Shown one piece after another: positions 11,360 to 24,090 of a stretch of DNA of 64,000 nt (positions are counted from its first letter, which is position 1; each line of letters starts with the position of its first letter). Under the pieces are notes generated by a model. The model was given only the letters and a program-made list of their open reading frames with translations. It had not been told where the DNA came from and did not search any database. This DNA is from Voacanga thouarsii (lineage: Eukaryota > Streptophyta > Magnoliopsida > Gentianales > Apocynaceae): assembly GCA_026120185.1 (NCBI GenBank), contig JANUWF010002120.1:1240001-1304000 (forward strand), written 5' to 3'. Made by a program: the position numbers and the translations under genes.

Positions 11360-13146
11360 TATTGGAATGTATGCCATCAAAGATAAAGTATTTTGTGTAA
11401 ATATATTGCAATAAAATGTTTATTCGTTCAATTTAGTTTGTTTCTTATATTATTGCATATTTAAGGTCCAAGTATGACAAGTAATGGTCTATGTGTTGGG
11501 TTGTTCTTCACAGTAAGGTATAGACCATAGATACTTGTCATACAAGTAAAATTGAGTTCTTAGTCATTTGATGGGACTAGGCATTTCATCAAGGTAAGAC
11601 TATTATTCCATTAGTTCCGATGAGGAATGGTTTACCTTGAATCATTGAGTAGTTTACTCAAATCATTGGTATAAGCGTATTTCGAATACGTAGAATTGGA
11701 CCTGTAGTAGTGATCTCTCTTAAAATACTATAATTATAGAGACCAGACTATTATTGCTACAGTGTGGATAGATACCTTCATACTTGAATATGAGTTGGTG
11801 GTCTAGCAACTCTAGGGTCTTGCACTTTGATGTATGTTGGGTGGGATTTCTTTTTTGAGATCAATAATCTTGTACGTTGGGTGTATTACTCTAGTTACTT
11901 AAGATGGACTAATGCAATAGAGTTTCTATACTTCACTTAGTGAAGTTAAATCTCCCTCTTGTGATTGTTCATGATAATCTAATAATCTAGGGCCTTGGGA
12001 ACGTGACTCTAGAATGTATGCTTTTGGGTAGGTTTTAATGATGAGCAAATACATTCGATTGAGCCATGGATTATGGGAGTAGAGAACTAAAGGTGGTAGT
12101 TGTCATTTAGATGGGTGTTAATACATTTATCCTGTCTCATTGATAGGTGTTTTATAGAGGGGTATTTCCATCATTTCTCTTGTAGGTCGGAGGTATTACT
12201 TTAGCAATATTATTCTTAAGGTCAATATTTCAATATGGTGATAAATTATAATATTTAAAATGGTAAAATGTAGCTATTTAATAGTAAGGGCATTTTTTTT
12301 TCTCATTTTAGCTGCCTTGAATAATATATTTCTTGGTCCCCAGAGTAGCTCAAGTTATCTTAGTGTTGTTTAGACACAATTTGGGCTTAATGGATAGCTA
12401 TTTGGAATAGAATAAAATTTATTGTAATAGTCCAATTAGAATTAATTAATTAGTCGTTGGTGGTTTTTTTTATAAGGCCCAAAAAAGATAATTAATTAAT
12501 TCAGAGAATTGGGCTGAATAAATTAAATTTTTTGGCTGATATATGTTGACATATATTAATAGTCTATTTAGAATTAATTAATTAGTCTTGGGTATTTAAT
12601 ATAGTCTAAAAAAATAATTAATTAAGAGGATTGGACCAATCTTGGATTAATTTCGGAGCACAACACCAAGCCCATTAGGCCTTAGTGTTTTCGGCCATTA
12701 GGGTTTCATCAAGCCTTAAGGCTGGCCGAAATTAGTGTGCAAGAGAGGGAGGAAAAAAAAAGATAACATTTTTTCTGAGCTCTCTCTCTCTGTGTGCTCT
12801 TTTCTTCCTCTTGTCTCTCGTTCTTCTCATCTTTATCCCTTAGTGATATTTTGATTAATAGAAGAAGGAGCTTTTCCCAAGCTAACCCAAGAGTAAGGTA
12901 GAGTAATACTCCGAAAGACGAAGAGAGGAAGCTAAGAGACGGTTAATGCATAGGAGTAGAATATTGGTGGGAATACCAATCGAACTGCAGGTGCTTTCTT
13001 CTCCTCCTCATTCTAGTGCAACTTGGCCCTTCGTTGGTTAATTTGCCACCAATAAGGAAAAGTAAGGACTCGCTCCTAGATGTGGCTCGAAAAATTGAAA
13101 AATTTTCTACTACGCTTTCTTTGATGTTTTCCATTTTGATCATTCA
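11360..13146 (+). repeat. 3' LTR of copia A
   Basis: It is 1787 bp, starting TATTGGAATGTATGCC after the PPT and ending TTTTGATCATTCA. It aligns with the 5' LTR outside the LTR-3 insertion. It contains the hairpin block 11704-11754 and the AATTAATTAATT segment at 12430-12600. The short minus-strand ORF at 12943-13143 is a shadow. Beyond 13146 the sequence is copia B RT on the other strand. Confidence 0.88.
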
Positions 13147-15060
13147 TAGATATCTTCGCTAAGATAGCCATTAAAAAAAGATATCTTCTATTTGACATAT
13201 CTCATAGTCATAGTGATATGCGATAGCCAAAAGAATGCGTATGGACTTAAGCATGGCTGCAGGTTGTAAGGTATCCTCTTAATCAATTCCTTCTTTCTAA
13301 GTATAACCTTTTGTAACCAACCATGCTTTAAAGATTTCCATATTTCCTTCCACACCTCTCTTTCTTTTTTATATCCACTTACACCCTATTAGTTTAATCT
13401 CTTCAAGTGCAGTAACAAGATCCCAGACTTGATTAAGGTACATAGACTAAATCTCAACATCCATTGTAGTTTACCATTTGTCTACATCAACATCAACAAT
13501 GGCCTTATCGTATCTAGCGGGATCTTGTTCCTAATGGTTGACGACGACTTCAAAGGCCTCTCCACTCTATCTCTCAAATGCCCTAGATATCCTTCCACTA
13601 TGATGTGACTCAGTCTGTATGGGAACATCTGGTTGTGTTCTTTTGTTCCTCAATCGGGGTGCTTGAAGTTAAGGCATCAATCAATATCTTTTCCAATTCC
13701 ACATCACTCAAAACTATAGTGGATACACTTTGTTCATCTTCTAAGTACCTCACATGAGCACTTATAAGTACATTTTTGCTCTTGGGGATGATAAAAGTAT
13801 CCACCCATTGTTCCTCTTGGATACCCTACAAAATAGCACAATTCTGATCTTGGGTCTAGCTTATTTCCTTTAGTCAGTACATAAGCTGGACAACCCCAAA
13901 CTTTGAGATGATTCATACTGGGCTTTCATCCAGTCCACATCTTAAAAAGTGTCCTAGGCACTGACTTGGAAGGTACCAAGTTCGGAATATATGCTGTTGT
14001 TTCTAGAACATATCCCCAAAAAGAAAAAGGAAGAGTTGCATGGCTCATCATGCTTCTGACCATTTCCATCAAAGTTCTATTCCTTTCAGCTACTCCATTC
14101 TACTGGGGAGTCCCAAGTCTAATTAGCTAAGATACAATGCCCTAATATGCTAAGTAATCCTTGAATTCACCAAGGATATATTCTCCACTACGATCCGATC
14201 TTAGCTTTTTAATTGGTTTACCTGTTTGATACTCCAGCTCAGCCTTAAACTTCTTGAATATGTCACAGGAGTTAGACTTGTACCTTATCACGTAAACATA
14301 ACCGAAATGCGAGTGATCGTCTATGAACATGATAAAGTAATTATAACCTCCTCTAGCTGGTGAAGACATAGGACTAAGAACATCAGTATGAACTAACTCT
14401 AATATTTGCTTGGTCCTTCTTAGCTTTTGAGTAAAGGACCTTTTGATCATTTTACCCTTAAGACAAGATTCACAATAAGGCCATTCCTCCAATTTTAATT
14501 AGTCCAAAGACCTATTTTAGATTAACCTCTAAAACCGGATTTATATGTCCTAATCTCAAGTACCATAAATAAGAGTTGTTTGATGTGGTCTTTCTCTTTT
14601 TATTATTTGGTTTTGTTTGAGTATTATTTATTTTACAATTAATAGGATTAATATAGAAAAGATTCCCATATATGTTTTCAGAACAAATAATATTTCCATT
14701 TCTACTGATTGAAATACCAAAATAGAAAGAAATAGAATATCCTTGATTAATCAATTTAGAAATTGAAACCAAATTCAGTTTAAAACTACAAACATAGAAA
14801 ATATCTTTCAAAATTAAAACCCTATTACAATCAAATAATAGCTCTAAGTCTCCCACTGCTTTAGCCTATTCTTATGCTCCGTTGCCCACTCTATGTCCAT
14901 GCTTTCCTCTATTGAGTCATCTTATCTTGTTGAACTCCTACAAGGAGTTACAGATATGGTCAGTGCCTCAAAAACCAACAGTCCAATTAGATGATGATCT
15001 AACCATCAAAATAGACTCTAAGTAAAGAGCAATATTTGAGGAGAACTTGGCCAAGAAGTT
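13147..15060 (-). pseudogene. pol: Copia B pol, truncated within RT
   Basis: On the minus strand one reads a damaged protease (TVGF, stop, GTDHIC near 14960), a GAG-pre-integrase region with YLWYLRLGHINP near 14550, integrase HTDVLSP near 14390, FIDDHS near 14320 and RSDRSGEY near 14190. The integrase end follows with [13 protein letters not shown] near 13890, and RT residues GID (stop) EDT and AMLKSIRILLAIAYHYDYE near 13200-13290. Multiple stops break it. The cut at 13147 is a sequence junction with copia A, not a stop codon. Confidence 0.85.
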
Positions 15061-15858
15061 CAGACAATCCATTTTGAAATATCCCTTCATACCATATTTG
15101 AAACACTTGTCCTTGGGCTTGTTGCAGGGCTTAGGTAGACTAGGCTTGGATTCCTTGGGCTGGGCCCCCGTATTGTTCTAAGCCTACTTCTTTCTAAACT
15201 TCTTGGGCTTAGGCTCAGTTGTAAAAGAAAAACTAGAACGAGTAACCAAAATCTTTAAGTCAGACTTCATAAATTTTTCTGCAGCCTGAAGTTCTTTCAT
15301 CAACTTTGGCAAAGACAAACTCAACTTGTTTATATTATAATTTACCTTGAATTAAGAGTACGATTTTGGCAAAGTCTCAAGAACTATATCAATTTAGCTC
15401 TCAAGATCGATTGTTACCACTAGGACCTTGGTCTCTTCAAAGTGGGTAATCGTCTTGAGCATATACTCTCGAACCGATGACCTCTCAGCCATCCTAGTGT
15501 TCATGATTGCTCTAAGAGCTTCCTACTTTGCTGGTCAGCTCTTTTCAGCAAACATAGTGTGCAACAGAACATCGATGTTGTATGTAGTAGGCATGTTCTC
15601 GTGCTTAGACTGGAGAACATTGGACATGGAAGCTAACATATAGCATCGAGCCATTTCATCAGCTTTCCTCCATGCCTTCTCTGTATCATGATCTTGGTCC
15701 ATAGAATCTTCCCCAGTTTCAAGACAGGGATCAGTCAGAACATACTTGTACTCCTCCACAGTGAACACTATGTTCAGCTTCATTTTTCAGTCCTCATAGT
15801 TTGATCCTGTTAACTTATTCTTCTTGAGAATTATGGACAAATAATTGAAACTAGACAT
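15061..15858 (-). pseudogene. gag: Copia B gag, broken
   Basis: The ATG at 15858 opens MSSFNYLSIILKKNKLTGSN, followed by an in-frame stop. The best stretch, 15783-15535, has EEYKYVLTDP, EKAWRKADEMARCYMLASMS and QSKHENMPT, typical of this copia gag. The zinc knuckle is lost: CFKYGMKGYFKMDC has Tyr for the second Cys and for the His. Confidence 0.85.
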
Positions 15859-17670
15859 TTCTGTTGATTGGAAAAAAAAATCATTCTGAAAATTGTTTAT
15901 TTTGAAAAAGACATATAAAAATGCACATATGAAACATGATATTATTTCTATGAAATGGTTAATCTATTAAAACCATTATCAGAAAATATGAACAATTTAG
16001 CTTTTAGAAAAAATTGATAGAGCTTCATAGGAAGGTTAACGATTTTCTAAGTTAAGTATATAACTATCAAAAATTAAACTTCCTTAATAGGTAATGATTC
16101 AGAAATAGTTCCATTGATAAGATGGCCACTACTCTCACCACCTGCGGATAATCCAGCATTAATGCCCCCAACGATAGGCTGGCCAATACTAATACTTATC
16201 CTAGGCTTTAATTATAAATCCTCTGTTAGTTTTAGATTCTTGTGGAAATTCATCCTTAGGAGGTCATGCTCAAAATTGCGTGAGAATAATCACAATCTCT
16301 AATAGGAACCCATGATAGAAGCCATTGGACCATTGGAATTCCTCTCCTACTTAATCTTTTTGAAAAATAGGTTTTTAGGAAAAAAAAACTCTTCTTTAAA
16401 ATGAAGTGGTTTTTACTAACTTTAGTGAAAATCCAAAAATAATCAATTCTTATTTTCTATGTCTAGGATAAAACCCATTAAGAAAATAAATCATGAATTT
16501 TTTATTTCACTATTTAAGTTAAAACCATTTTCTAGGGACTAAATTTAGAATACTAAAATTCAAAATTATTCTCCATGTCAAGGATAAAAACCATTGGAAG
16601 AATAAACCATGAATTTATTTTTTTAAAAAAAATTACATAGTTCCAATTTAAAATGTTTTCCTTAATTGTTTTATCTAGAGAAAAAAATTAATTTCTCAAA
16701 AAACCTTTGTGCATTTAATCACAAAAATAAATATAATAGACATGCTCAAAAATTAAAATTTTTACATGCTATTTCTAACCTTCAATTCTTATGTGACCAA
16801 ATAATGGATTAAACATCACAATAATAATAAAATTAAAATGATCTTGTTTAATCCTAAGGTGGTTCCCTTTTACTAACCATTTTCATGCAAAATTATTTAT
16901 TACAATAAATAAACCAATGCAAGAAAAATAATCTCGTGTGATGTGGGCCCCAAGAGAAAAAAAAATACAAGAAAATAAAAAGAAAAAAAAAACTCCAGAA
17001 GCCTTGCACCAAACCGTGAACCACTAAACGTCTTGTGCTATTAACCAATGCACAGCCTTGGGAAGCTTACTCTAAGCCTCTAGAGGGTTAAGGCTTGATA
17101 CCAAGTTTGACCAACGTACAACACTAATTCACATCATTGGAATTTTTGTTTTTATTCACCATGCAAGCATTTCGAATTTTTGTCCTTTTTCACCAAGCAA
17201 GCCTTGGGAGGCTTAGCATCATCCTCCCAAGGATCAAGGCCATTTCTTGGCCTTGGCCATGGCTCCAAGAACCTCAGCCATGTAAGCTGGTGCACGTCTC
17301 TAGGGAGACTAATCTCTCGAGCCGCCCGTGTGACTGTTTTTTTTTTTTTTTTTTTTGCAGCCTTCCATTTTTTTTTCTCTGTACAATCTTCTTCAAGGTT
17401 TTTGTTCAGGCACCAATTAATTTTTTTTTGTTACAGAAAAATTGTAAATAAATTGAAGTACAATTTTGAAAGCCTATGCCTTTTAAATAAGGCATACACA
17501 ATTTCTACGAAAGTGATTAAAATATAAACTATAGGTGCCTATGCGTGCACAAAATTTACCCATATAAAAAACCATGAGGGATCCATAAAATCGAAAAGAT
17601 TCTATTTTTATTAGTAAAGGAACCACCTTTTCTGGTTAGTATCCCTAAGTATGCTCCTAGATTTAACCAT
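15859..17670 (-). other. Copia B untranslated leader
   Basis: A 1.8-kb non-coding leader homologous in order to the copia A, C and D leaders (for example the ATAGGATGG-like and TTGAGCATGACCTCC blocks near 16110-16290). It contains runs such as T20 at 17337-17356. ORFs here (16114-16302, 17137-17527) are low-complexity shadows. Confidence 0.7.
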
Positions 17671-17683
17671 GGCTTTGATACCA
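17671..17683 (-). other. Copia B primer binding site
   Basis: On the minus strand TGGTATCAAAGCC follows the LTR end TTCA after two bases, the same spacing as in copia A. It matches tRNA-Met initiator priming with one change. Confidence 0.8.
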
Positions 17684-19086
17684 CTTGAAGGATCGCAGGA
17701 AAAATAAATACGCATTGGAAGACTGCAAATTAAAATTTTTTGCAAGCTAAAATCTAGGAATACTTACTTCTAGGGTGCTTAACTTTAATAATCGGAGTAG
17801 AGTTCGGGCTCAACTGCGCTTGTTGAATAGGTACATCTACTTTCTCCACAGGGACACCAGCTAACCATCAGCTCCTCGCATCAAATACTTACCACGTTTG
17901 CAAGCTCTTGACCTTACAAAGCATTCTTTAACTACTATGGACCTCTACTAGTGAAAGTAGAATTAGGGTGAATAAAATTAGAACAAAAACAAAAGAGCTA
18001 AACGTTAAGAAAAAATGAAGGATAACGAAACCAAGAAAAATTGGTGGCTTCAATTCTTTTTGTCAAAGGAAAAAAAACGAAAGCTCTATTTCCAATTTCC
18101 AATTTTTCGGTGAACCCTCCATAGTGGAGCAAGAGATGCCCTTTTATTAGAATTATTAGCTTTCCTTTTCTTTTTTAGAAACAAAACAGCCACATCAATT
18201 TCTTTGTTTCCTTTTTCCTCTTTTTCCTTTTTCTTTTTTTGCACGGCTACTTCCATCAAAACTCCCCTGATGGGCATACTCTTTTAATTAGTCCAATGAC
18301 TAATTAAATAGATCTCTTATTAATTAATTAATCCAATTTGGCCTAATATTAAAAATTATCCAAGATAATTAATTAAAAAACTAATTTATTAAATTAGCTC
18401 TTTTATTAATTAATTAAACTACTTGTACCCAATATAAAATTATCCAACATAATTAATTAATAAACTAATTAATTACATAGGCCCAATTAATTATTCTAGC
18501 CCAAATAAATAAATAATTGGACTCATAGAATAATTCTTCTAATAATAAATTCAGCTAATAAGCTCATATAGTAAATAAATTTACTAAGGTAATTTGAGCT
18601 ACTCTGGGGACCAAAAGACATTATTCTTGGCTACTAAAATAACCAAAATACTCATGCTAACAAATAGCTATATTTTAATCATTTTAAATATTTCATTTAT
18701 TATTATATGAAAATATTGACATCGAGAATAATGTTGTAACTATAGTGTCTCTGACCTACTGGTACAATGATAAAAATACCCCTCTACGTAACACCCGTTA
18801 TTGAGATCGAAAAATTGTACTAACATCTTTCTCAATGACATCTACCATCCTTTGATAACTAATCCGATAATCCACGACTTTCAGTGTGGATCCACTTATC
18901 ACAATGAGCTACTCAAAAGTATACATACTTAGTTATGTTTCCCTGGGCCTTGGATTATTAGATTATCCCGAACAATCACAAGGGGGTGATTTCTTCACGT
19001 AATAAAGTATAGAAACTCTATTGTATAAGTCCATCTTAATTAACTAGTGGCATACACCTAATGTACAAGGTTATTGGACTTACGAT

Positions 19087-20778
19087 TGTTAGTGTTATGT
19101 ATATGACACATTTTTTTAATAATGAAAAGGCATTATTTATCTTTCAGTTTGTTTTATTTACTTTTGTGTAAATATAACAGTTAGATAAAGTTCCAAGTAC
19201 AACACTGTGTTAAGAAGATAATGATAGAGATCATGATGTGAGATTCTTACTACACTAAATTGTGTTCATACTTAAATTTTCCCTAGTCATAGTATTAATG
19301 ACATAGGATATCATTAATGCATTAAGACTAGCACGTGTTAGACTTCCTGTTTTAATCAAGCGGGGGTTCTTACTTCCGTGAGTATTGTGATACTCAAAGT
19401 TAACACATGGATGCTTGTTATTAGAACAAATAGATTGGATGACTTAGATATGAGATAATCACATTCATAACTATTTAGTGCCAGTAATAGAATCTCATTA
19501 TAGCAAACGTGCAAGTATCCTTAGACTTGAGATTTCCAAGGTACTTTATTTGGTAAGCATTGTACTTTGATTCTAATATTTGGAGTCACATCGATGGTCG
19601 CCTATAAGATGGATATTGGGTGCATTGTGATGTAAATGAAAGTAGTTGAGATGGTCAATAAAGGATTCGCCAATCCTAATACTATGGGCAAATATCTCGC
19701 AGCCACTTGTAGGAATCACTACTTGAGAAATCCTTGGCCAAGGTGATTGTGTATTAGAAAACAGTTCCAATTGATGCACATGTTGAGTAATGGATTCCGA
19801 GAACAAGTACTAATAAATTCGGGCCAGAATTAATTTATATTATGGAGGAAATTGACAATAATTCTGCCCTCTAAATTGAATGAGATACTATATGGTGAAA
19901 GGAGTTTTTTGCATTGATGTTTGTTATTGAAGGGTTAATGTCAAGCCACTTGACTTTCTGGACTCTTAGGTGGTCATGATGTGTTACTAAATACCACTCA
20001 TGATCTGCTGAATATGGGTTTATTAATTGAAGAATTAATAAACAAATCCTAATTAGAATTAAGAAGTTAATTCTAAATTGTTAAGCATTATTAATTTTAT
20101 AAACGTTTGGATTAATTCATATTTCGCTACCAATAGACTTGAAAACCTAATAGGTCACACACAACAAAGATTTGAGTACTCAATATACTATTTGATAATA
20201 TTTTGGGGTAATTGTGAGAAGAAAATGATTTATTGGTGAATTATAAGCTTATTATAATTCCTGGGGCTAAATTGCCATTATATAAACTTCAAGGACTCAG
20301 CTGTAGTCGATTGATCTTGGAGAATGTAATTGCAATTAGCACAAATCTTAAAAAATATCAACAGAGGAAATCGTTTTCCTCTGATGACATACGACACACA
20401 GAAATCGTTTATTTCTGAATCTCGTCTTCTCCAACTCTTAAACTCTAGCCGCCTCTTGTTCTACTAGCATAGAATTGATCGAGTTCTGTTGAGTAATTGA
20501 GCCTTTGTGTGGATACTATTAGTGGCAGTCCTCGCTTGGACTTCAGAGGCTGCCATGAGCAACTAGTCACAAAATAGAAGAACTGTGTGCTGTGTGGAAT
20601 TTGTGATTGTGATCGTAGTAATTCGGGAATTGAAGAAAACTTTTGAATTAATGGTACAATAAGTAAATCTCGTAACTTTCTTTCTTACCCATTTTAATCG
20701 ACAAACATGTGATCTTTGGGAGGGGTTTTGGTTTTATTTTCCACTGCATGTATGCTCTTGCATGGCTAAATCCCATCA
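19087..20778 (+). mobile_element. Solo LTR-2
   Basis: It starts TGTTAGTGTTATG and ends AAATCCCATCA. Flanks are ACGAT (19082-19086) and GCAAT (20779-20783), an imperfect duplication with three of five bases matching. The flanking copia LTR reads on across the gap (ACTTACGAT...AAGACC against CTTGTGATAAGACC in copia C). The same family recurs at 29006-29933 and 43179-48474. No internal region is present. Confidence 0.82.
20279..20286 (+). promoter_or_regulatory. TATA box of LTR-2
   Basis: TATATAAA is kept at the equivalent place in the LTR-2 fragment (29855-29862), and TATAAAGG stands at 44482-44489 in the third copy. It follows a conserved AATTATAAGC/TTATAATT block. Confidence 0.6.
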
Positions 20779-21298
20779 GCAATAAGACCTTACCCAACAT
20801 ACATAAAAGTCTACAGGTCCAACTTCACCAGATCACCAACGTATACTAAAGTCTTGGGGTACTCATCCATGTAGTAACTGCGATAAACCAATCTTTATTT
20901 TTTTTAGTACTTTACTAAAGTTTTTTCTCGCGTGGTCCAGTTCTACGTATTTTGAATACACTTACACTATTGTTGCGAATAGACTACTCACTAGTTAAAG
21001 GCAAACCATTCCCCTATTTAGAAACTATAGTATAATAATCTAAACCTTGATAAAGTGTCCAGTTTCATCAATCAATTAAGATATATTTTTTTTTTTTTTT
21101 TTTTTTTTGCTTATGTGTTAGTAGCCTATATTCTACACCTTACTGTGAAAGCATGACCCAATCACATAGATTACTTACTACCACACTTAGACCTTTAATG
21201 TGTGAATATATGTTAATAAACAACCATTAATGAATAAAACTTTTATTATTTTCCAAAATACAGAAATACATAGTACGTTTTGGGCATATATTCCAACA

Positions 21299-21550
21299 AA
21301 TAAGAGGTTCGAGAATACTTAGGAAGTCAAAAGCTCGGAAACATGGAATGTGTTAGATGCAAAAGATCTAATGTTTAGCTAGAATTCTTATGGAACAAGT
21401 GAACAATCCAACAAAAGGAGCTCCATCAAACCCAAATATAACTCCAGTTATTCAACCCAAGCATCCCAGAAGTAATATTCCCAAACTTTAGCTCAGAAAA
21501 AAGGTTAAATTTGAAATCTTTCGCTAATATTTATTTTTCCACAACCTTCA
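21299..21550 (+). repeat. 5' LTR remnant of copia C
   Basis: The shared block begins GGTTCGAGAATACTT (compare GATTCGAGAATACTT near 28825) and runs through GGAGCTCCATCAAACCC. The remnant ends CAACCTTCA immediately before the PBS. About 85% of the LTR is missing on the left. Confidence 0.8.
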
Positions 21551-21552
21551 AG

Positions 21553-21565
21553 TGGTATCAGAGAC
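21553..21565 (+). other. Copia C primer binding site
   Basis: TGGTATCAGAGAC is the best match in the window to the initiator tRNA-Met complement (TGGTATCAGAGC). It stands two bases after the LTR end. Confidence 0.85.
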
Positions 21566-23293
21566 AAAGTTGTAATCTAGGAGTAAGCTTAGGATTAATA
21601 ACCAAAAAAGATAGTTCCTTTGCTAATAAAAATATAATCTTTGTGATTTTAAAGATCCCTTGTAGTTTTTTATATAGGTAGATGTTGTGTACATCTCGCA
21701 TGCAGAGGCATAGGCAACTCTAATTTATTATTAATCGTTCTTTGTAGAATTTGTGTACATCTTGTTTTGAAAGGCATAGGTGATTGAGATTGTGTTTAAA
21801 TACAATCTACTGTAATTTTGTAAAACTATTGGTGTTGGATCAACATTGGAAAAAACCTGAAGAGAGAGGCTGGTGAAATTTCAAAAATTGCAACAATTGA
21901 ACAGAGCTAAGCCGTAGCTGGTTTAGATGTTTTTCCTCACAAGATGCGACTGGATGATGGAGAGTTGCGGTCGGATTGGGTTTCTTGAAGCCATGGATGG
22001 CTTTCTCTCAAACTACTACTAGTTTACCTAGAACCGTGGCTGGCTTGGAGATTTTGTATCTCACAAGCCACGGCCAACTTTGGGGACGCCAGGCCTGGTT
22101 TGTACAATTTGGGTTGTAGTTTTTAGTTCCAGTTTGAACATCTTGAAGGCAATTAATTTTTCAAAATTCCCTTGTAATTCCTTTTTCTTTTAGGTCCCAT
22201 ATGACACGAGGTTATTTTCTTGCAATGCTTTATTTATGGTGATAAATAATTTTGCATGAAAATTGTTAGTAAAGAAGAAAACACCTTAGAATTAAACAAT
22301 AGCATTTTAATTTTATTATTATGATGTTTAATCCATTTTTTGATTACATAAGAATTAAAGGATAGAAATATTATGTAAAAAGTTTATTTTTGGAGCATAG
22401 CTATCTTGTTTAATTTTGTGATTAAATGCACAATTTTTTTTAGAAAATTATTTTTTTGAATAGATAAAACAATTAAGACAAATGTTTTAAAAGGGAACTA
22501 GGAAATTTAAAATAAAATTCATGATTTATTCTTCTAAATGGTATTATGCTTAACATGAAGAATATTTTGAATTTAAGTATTTTAAATTTAGTTTCTAGAA
22601 AATGGTTTTAACTTAAGTAGTAAAAATAAAATTCATAGTTTAACTTAAGTAGTGAAAATAAAAATTCATAGTTTATACTCTTAAGCGTTGTATCCTTGGC
22701 ATAGAGAGTAATAGATGAATTTTTGGAATTTTACTAAAGTTAATTAAGACCAAATATATTTTTAAACAATGTTTTTTTCTCAAATATCTATATTTCTCAA
22801 AAGATTAAATGGAAGAGGTATTCCAATGACCCCACAGCTTCCATTATGGATTCTTGTTAGATATTATGGTTATTCTCGTATCATTCTGAACATGACTCCC
22901 TATGGGATGGATTTTCACGAGAATCTAGAACTAACAAAAGAAATATAATTAAAGCCATCGATATATGTTTATTGGCGAGCCTACATTGGATGTATTAACA
23001 TTAGATTATCCATAGATAATGTGAGTAGTGGTCATCCTATCGATGGAACTATCTCTAGATAATTAATTATTAAAAATGTTTAATTTGTGATGGTTATACA
23101 GTTAACTTAGAGAATTATTAACCTTTCTATGAAATTTTCTCAATGTTTCAAAAGCCAAATGTTTCATAGTTTTTATAATGGTTTTAAGAGATTAAACATA
23201 TCATGGATATAATATGATGTAAAAATGTGCATTTCGTATAGGCTTTTCAAAACAAACTTTTTTTCTAAATGAATTTTTTTTTAATCAATAGAA
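21566..23293 (+). other. Copia C untranslated leader
   Basis: About 1.7 kb without a supported ORF. A GC-richer patch at 21900-22100 contains repeated 'GCCGTGGCTGG'-like words. It is followed by the AT-rich blocks and the CCACAGCTTCCAT and GAACATGACTCCC blocks also present in copia A and D leaders. Confidence 0.7.
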
Positions 23294-24090
23294 ATTTCTG
23301 GTTTTAGTCCTTTGTCTATTATTCTTAAGGAGAATAAGTTAACTGGACTAAATTATATGGACAGTAAAGGAATGTGAACATGATACCCTCTGTCGAGGAG
23401 TACAAGTATGTTATGATCGACACCTATCTTGAAATATGAGAAGATTCCATACACCAAGATCATGAGATTGAGAAAGCATGGAGAAAAGTTGATGAGATGA
23501 CGGGGTGCTATATGTTGGCTTCTATGTCCAATGTTCTTCAGTCTAAGCACAAGAACATGCCTACTGTATTTGAGATCGATGTATCATTACACATTGTATT
23601 TGTTGAGAAAAGCCATCCTGCATGGCAGGAAGCTCTTATAGCAATCATGAATAGTAGGATAGCTGAAGGTGCATCAGTTTCAAGATGATTTCTCATTTTG
23701 AGGAAGCTAAGCTTCTAAGGGCAATAATTGATCATGGGAGCCAAATTGACATAGTTCTTAAGACTTTGTCAAATTCATATTCTTAGTTCAAATTAAACTA
23801 TACCATGAACAAGTTAGATATGTGTTAGACTAAATTAATGAAAGAACTTTAAGATACTGAGAAAATCATGAAGCTTGTGTCAAAGGCTTTGGTTACTTTT
23901 TCTGATTCATCTTCTTGAACTAGGGTCCAACCCAAGAAGTTCATGAAGAAGAATGACCAAAATAATGCTGGAGACCAACCCAAGTGATCTAAGCCTAGTC
24001 CATCCAAACTCACCATGAATCCCAAAAGCAAGTGTTTCAAGTGTGGCAAGAAGGGGCACTTCAAGAGAAATTGTCTGGACTTTTTTGCCA
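23294..24090 (+). pseudogene. gag: Copia C gag, start codon lost and broken
   Basis: The start position reads ATT TCT GGT TTT where copia A has ATG TCA GGT TTC, so the initiator has mutated. ILKENKLTGLNYMD and the stretch 23497-23688 (CYMLASMSNVLQSKHKNMPT) show the gag fold. Several stops follow. The zinc knuckle CFKCGKKGHFKRNC at about 24033-24074 is intact. Confidence 0.85.

Larger units (their letters stand above)
2185..13146 (+). mobile_element. Copia A, complete but dead Ty1/copia retrotransposon
   Basis: The order is 5' LTR (2185-5803), tRNA-Met PBS, untranslated leader, gag, protease, integrase, RT, RNase H, polypurine tract and 3' LTR (11360-13146). Without the inserted LTR-3 the 5' LTR is about 1.78 kb, equal to the 3' LTR. 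The two LTRs differ at many positions and the reading frame has many stops and frameshifts, so the insertion is old. No matching TSD is found: the left flank is the end of an LTR-4, while the right flank (TAGAT) is copia B RT sequence. Confidence 0.9.
13147..21298 (-). mobile_element. Copia B, 5' two-thirds of a Ty1/copia element
   Basis: Read on the minus strand: 5' LTR 21298-17686 (carrying a solo LTR-2), PBS, leader, gag from 15858, then protease, integrase and the first part of RT. It stops at 13147 just after RT residues equivalent to the 'YLSEDIY' position, where the copia A LTR begins. The rest of RT, RNase H and the 3' LTR are not in the window. Confidence 0.88.
17686..21298 (-). repeat. 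5' LTR of copia B, interrupted by a solo LTR-2
   Basis: The minus-strand start TGTTGGAATATATGCCC is at 21298 and the end TTCA is at 17686. Removing the LTR-2 at 19087-20778 leaves about 1.9 kb, like other LTRs of the family. The outer flank at 21299 is copia C LTR sequence, so copia B joins copia C inside C's 5' LTR. T24 lies at 21086-21109. Confidence 0.85.

Noticed and set aside
17137..17527. Two overlapping ORFs of 104 and 115 codons
   Set aside because: They cross a T20 run in the copia B leader, on the strand opposite to the element, and show only low-complexity Phe runs.
21086..21109. T24 as a poly(A) tail of a LINE or SINE insertion
   Set aside because: It lies within the copia B LTR with no flanking duplication or element body; simple slippage is enough.
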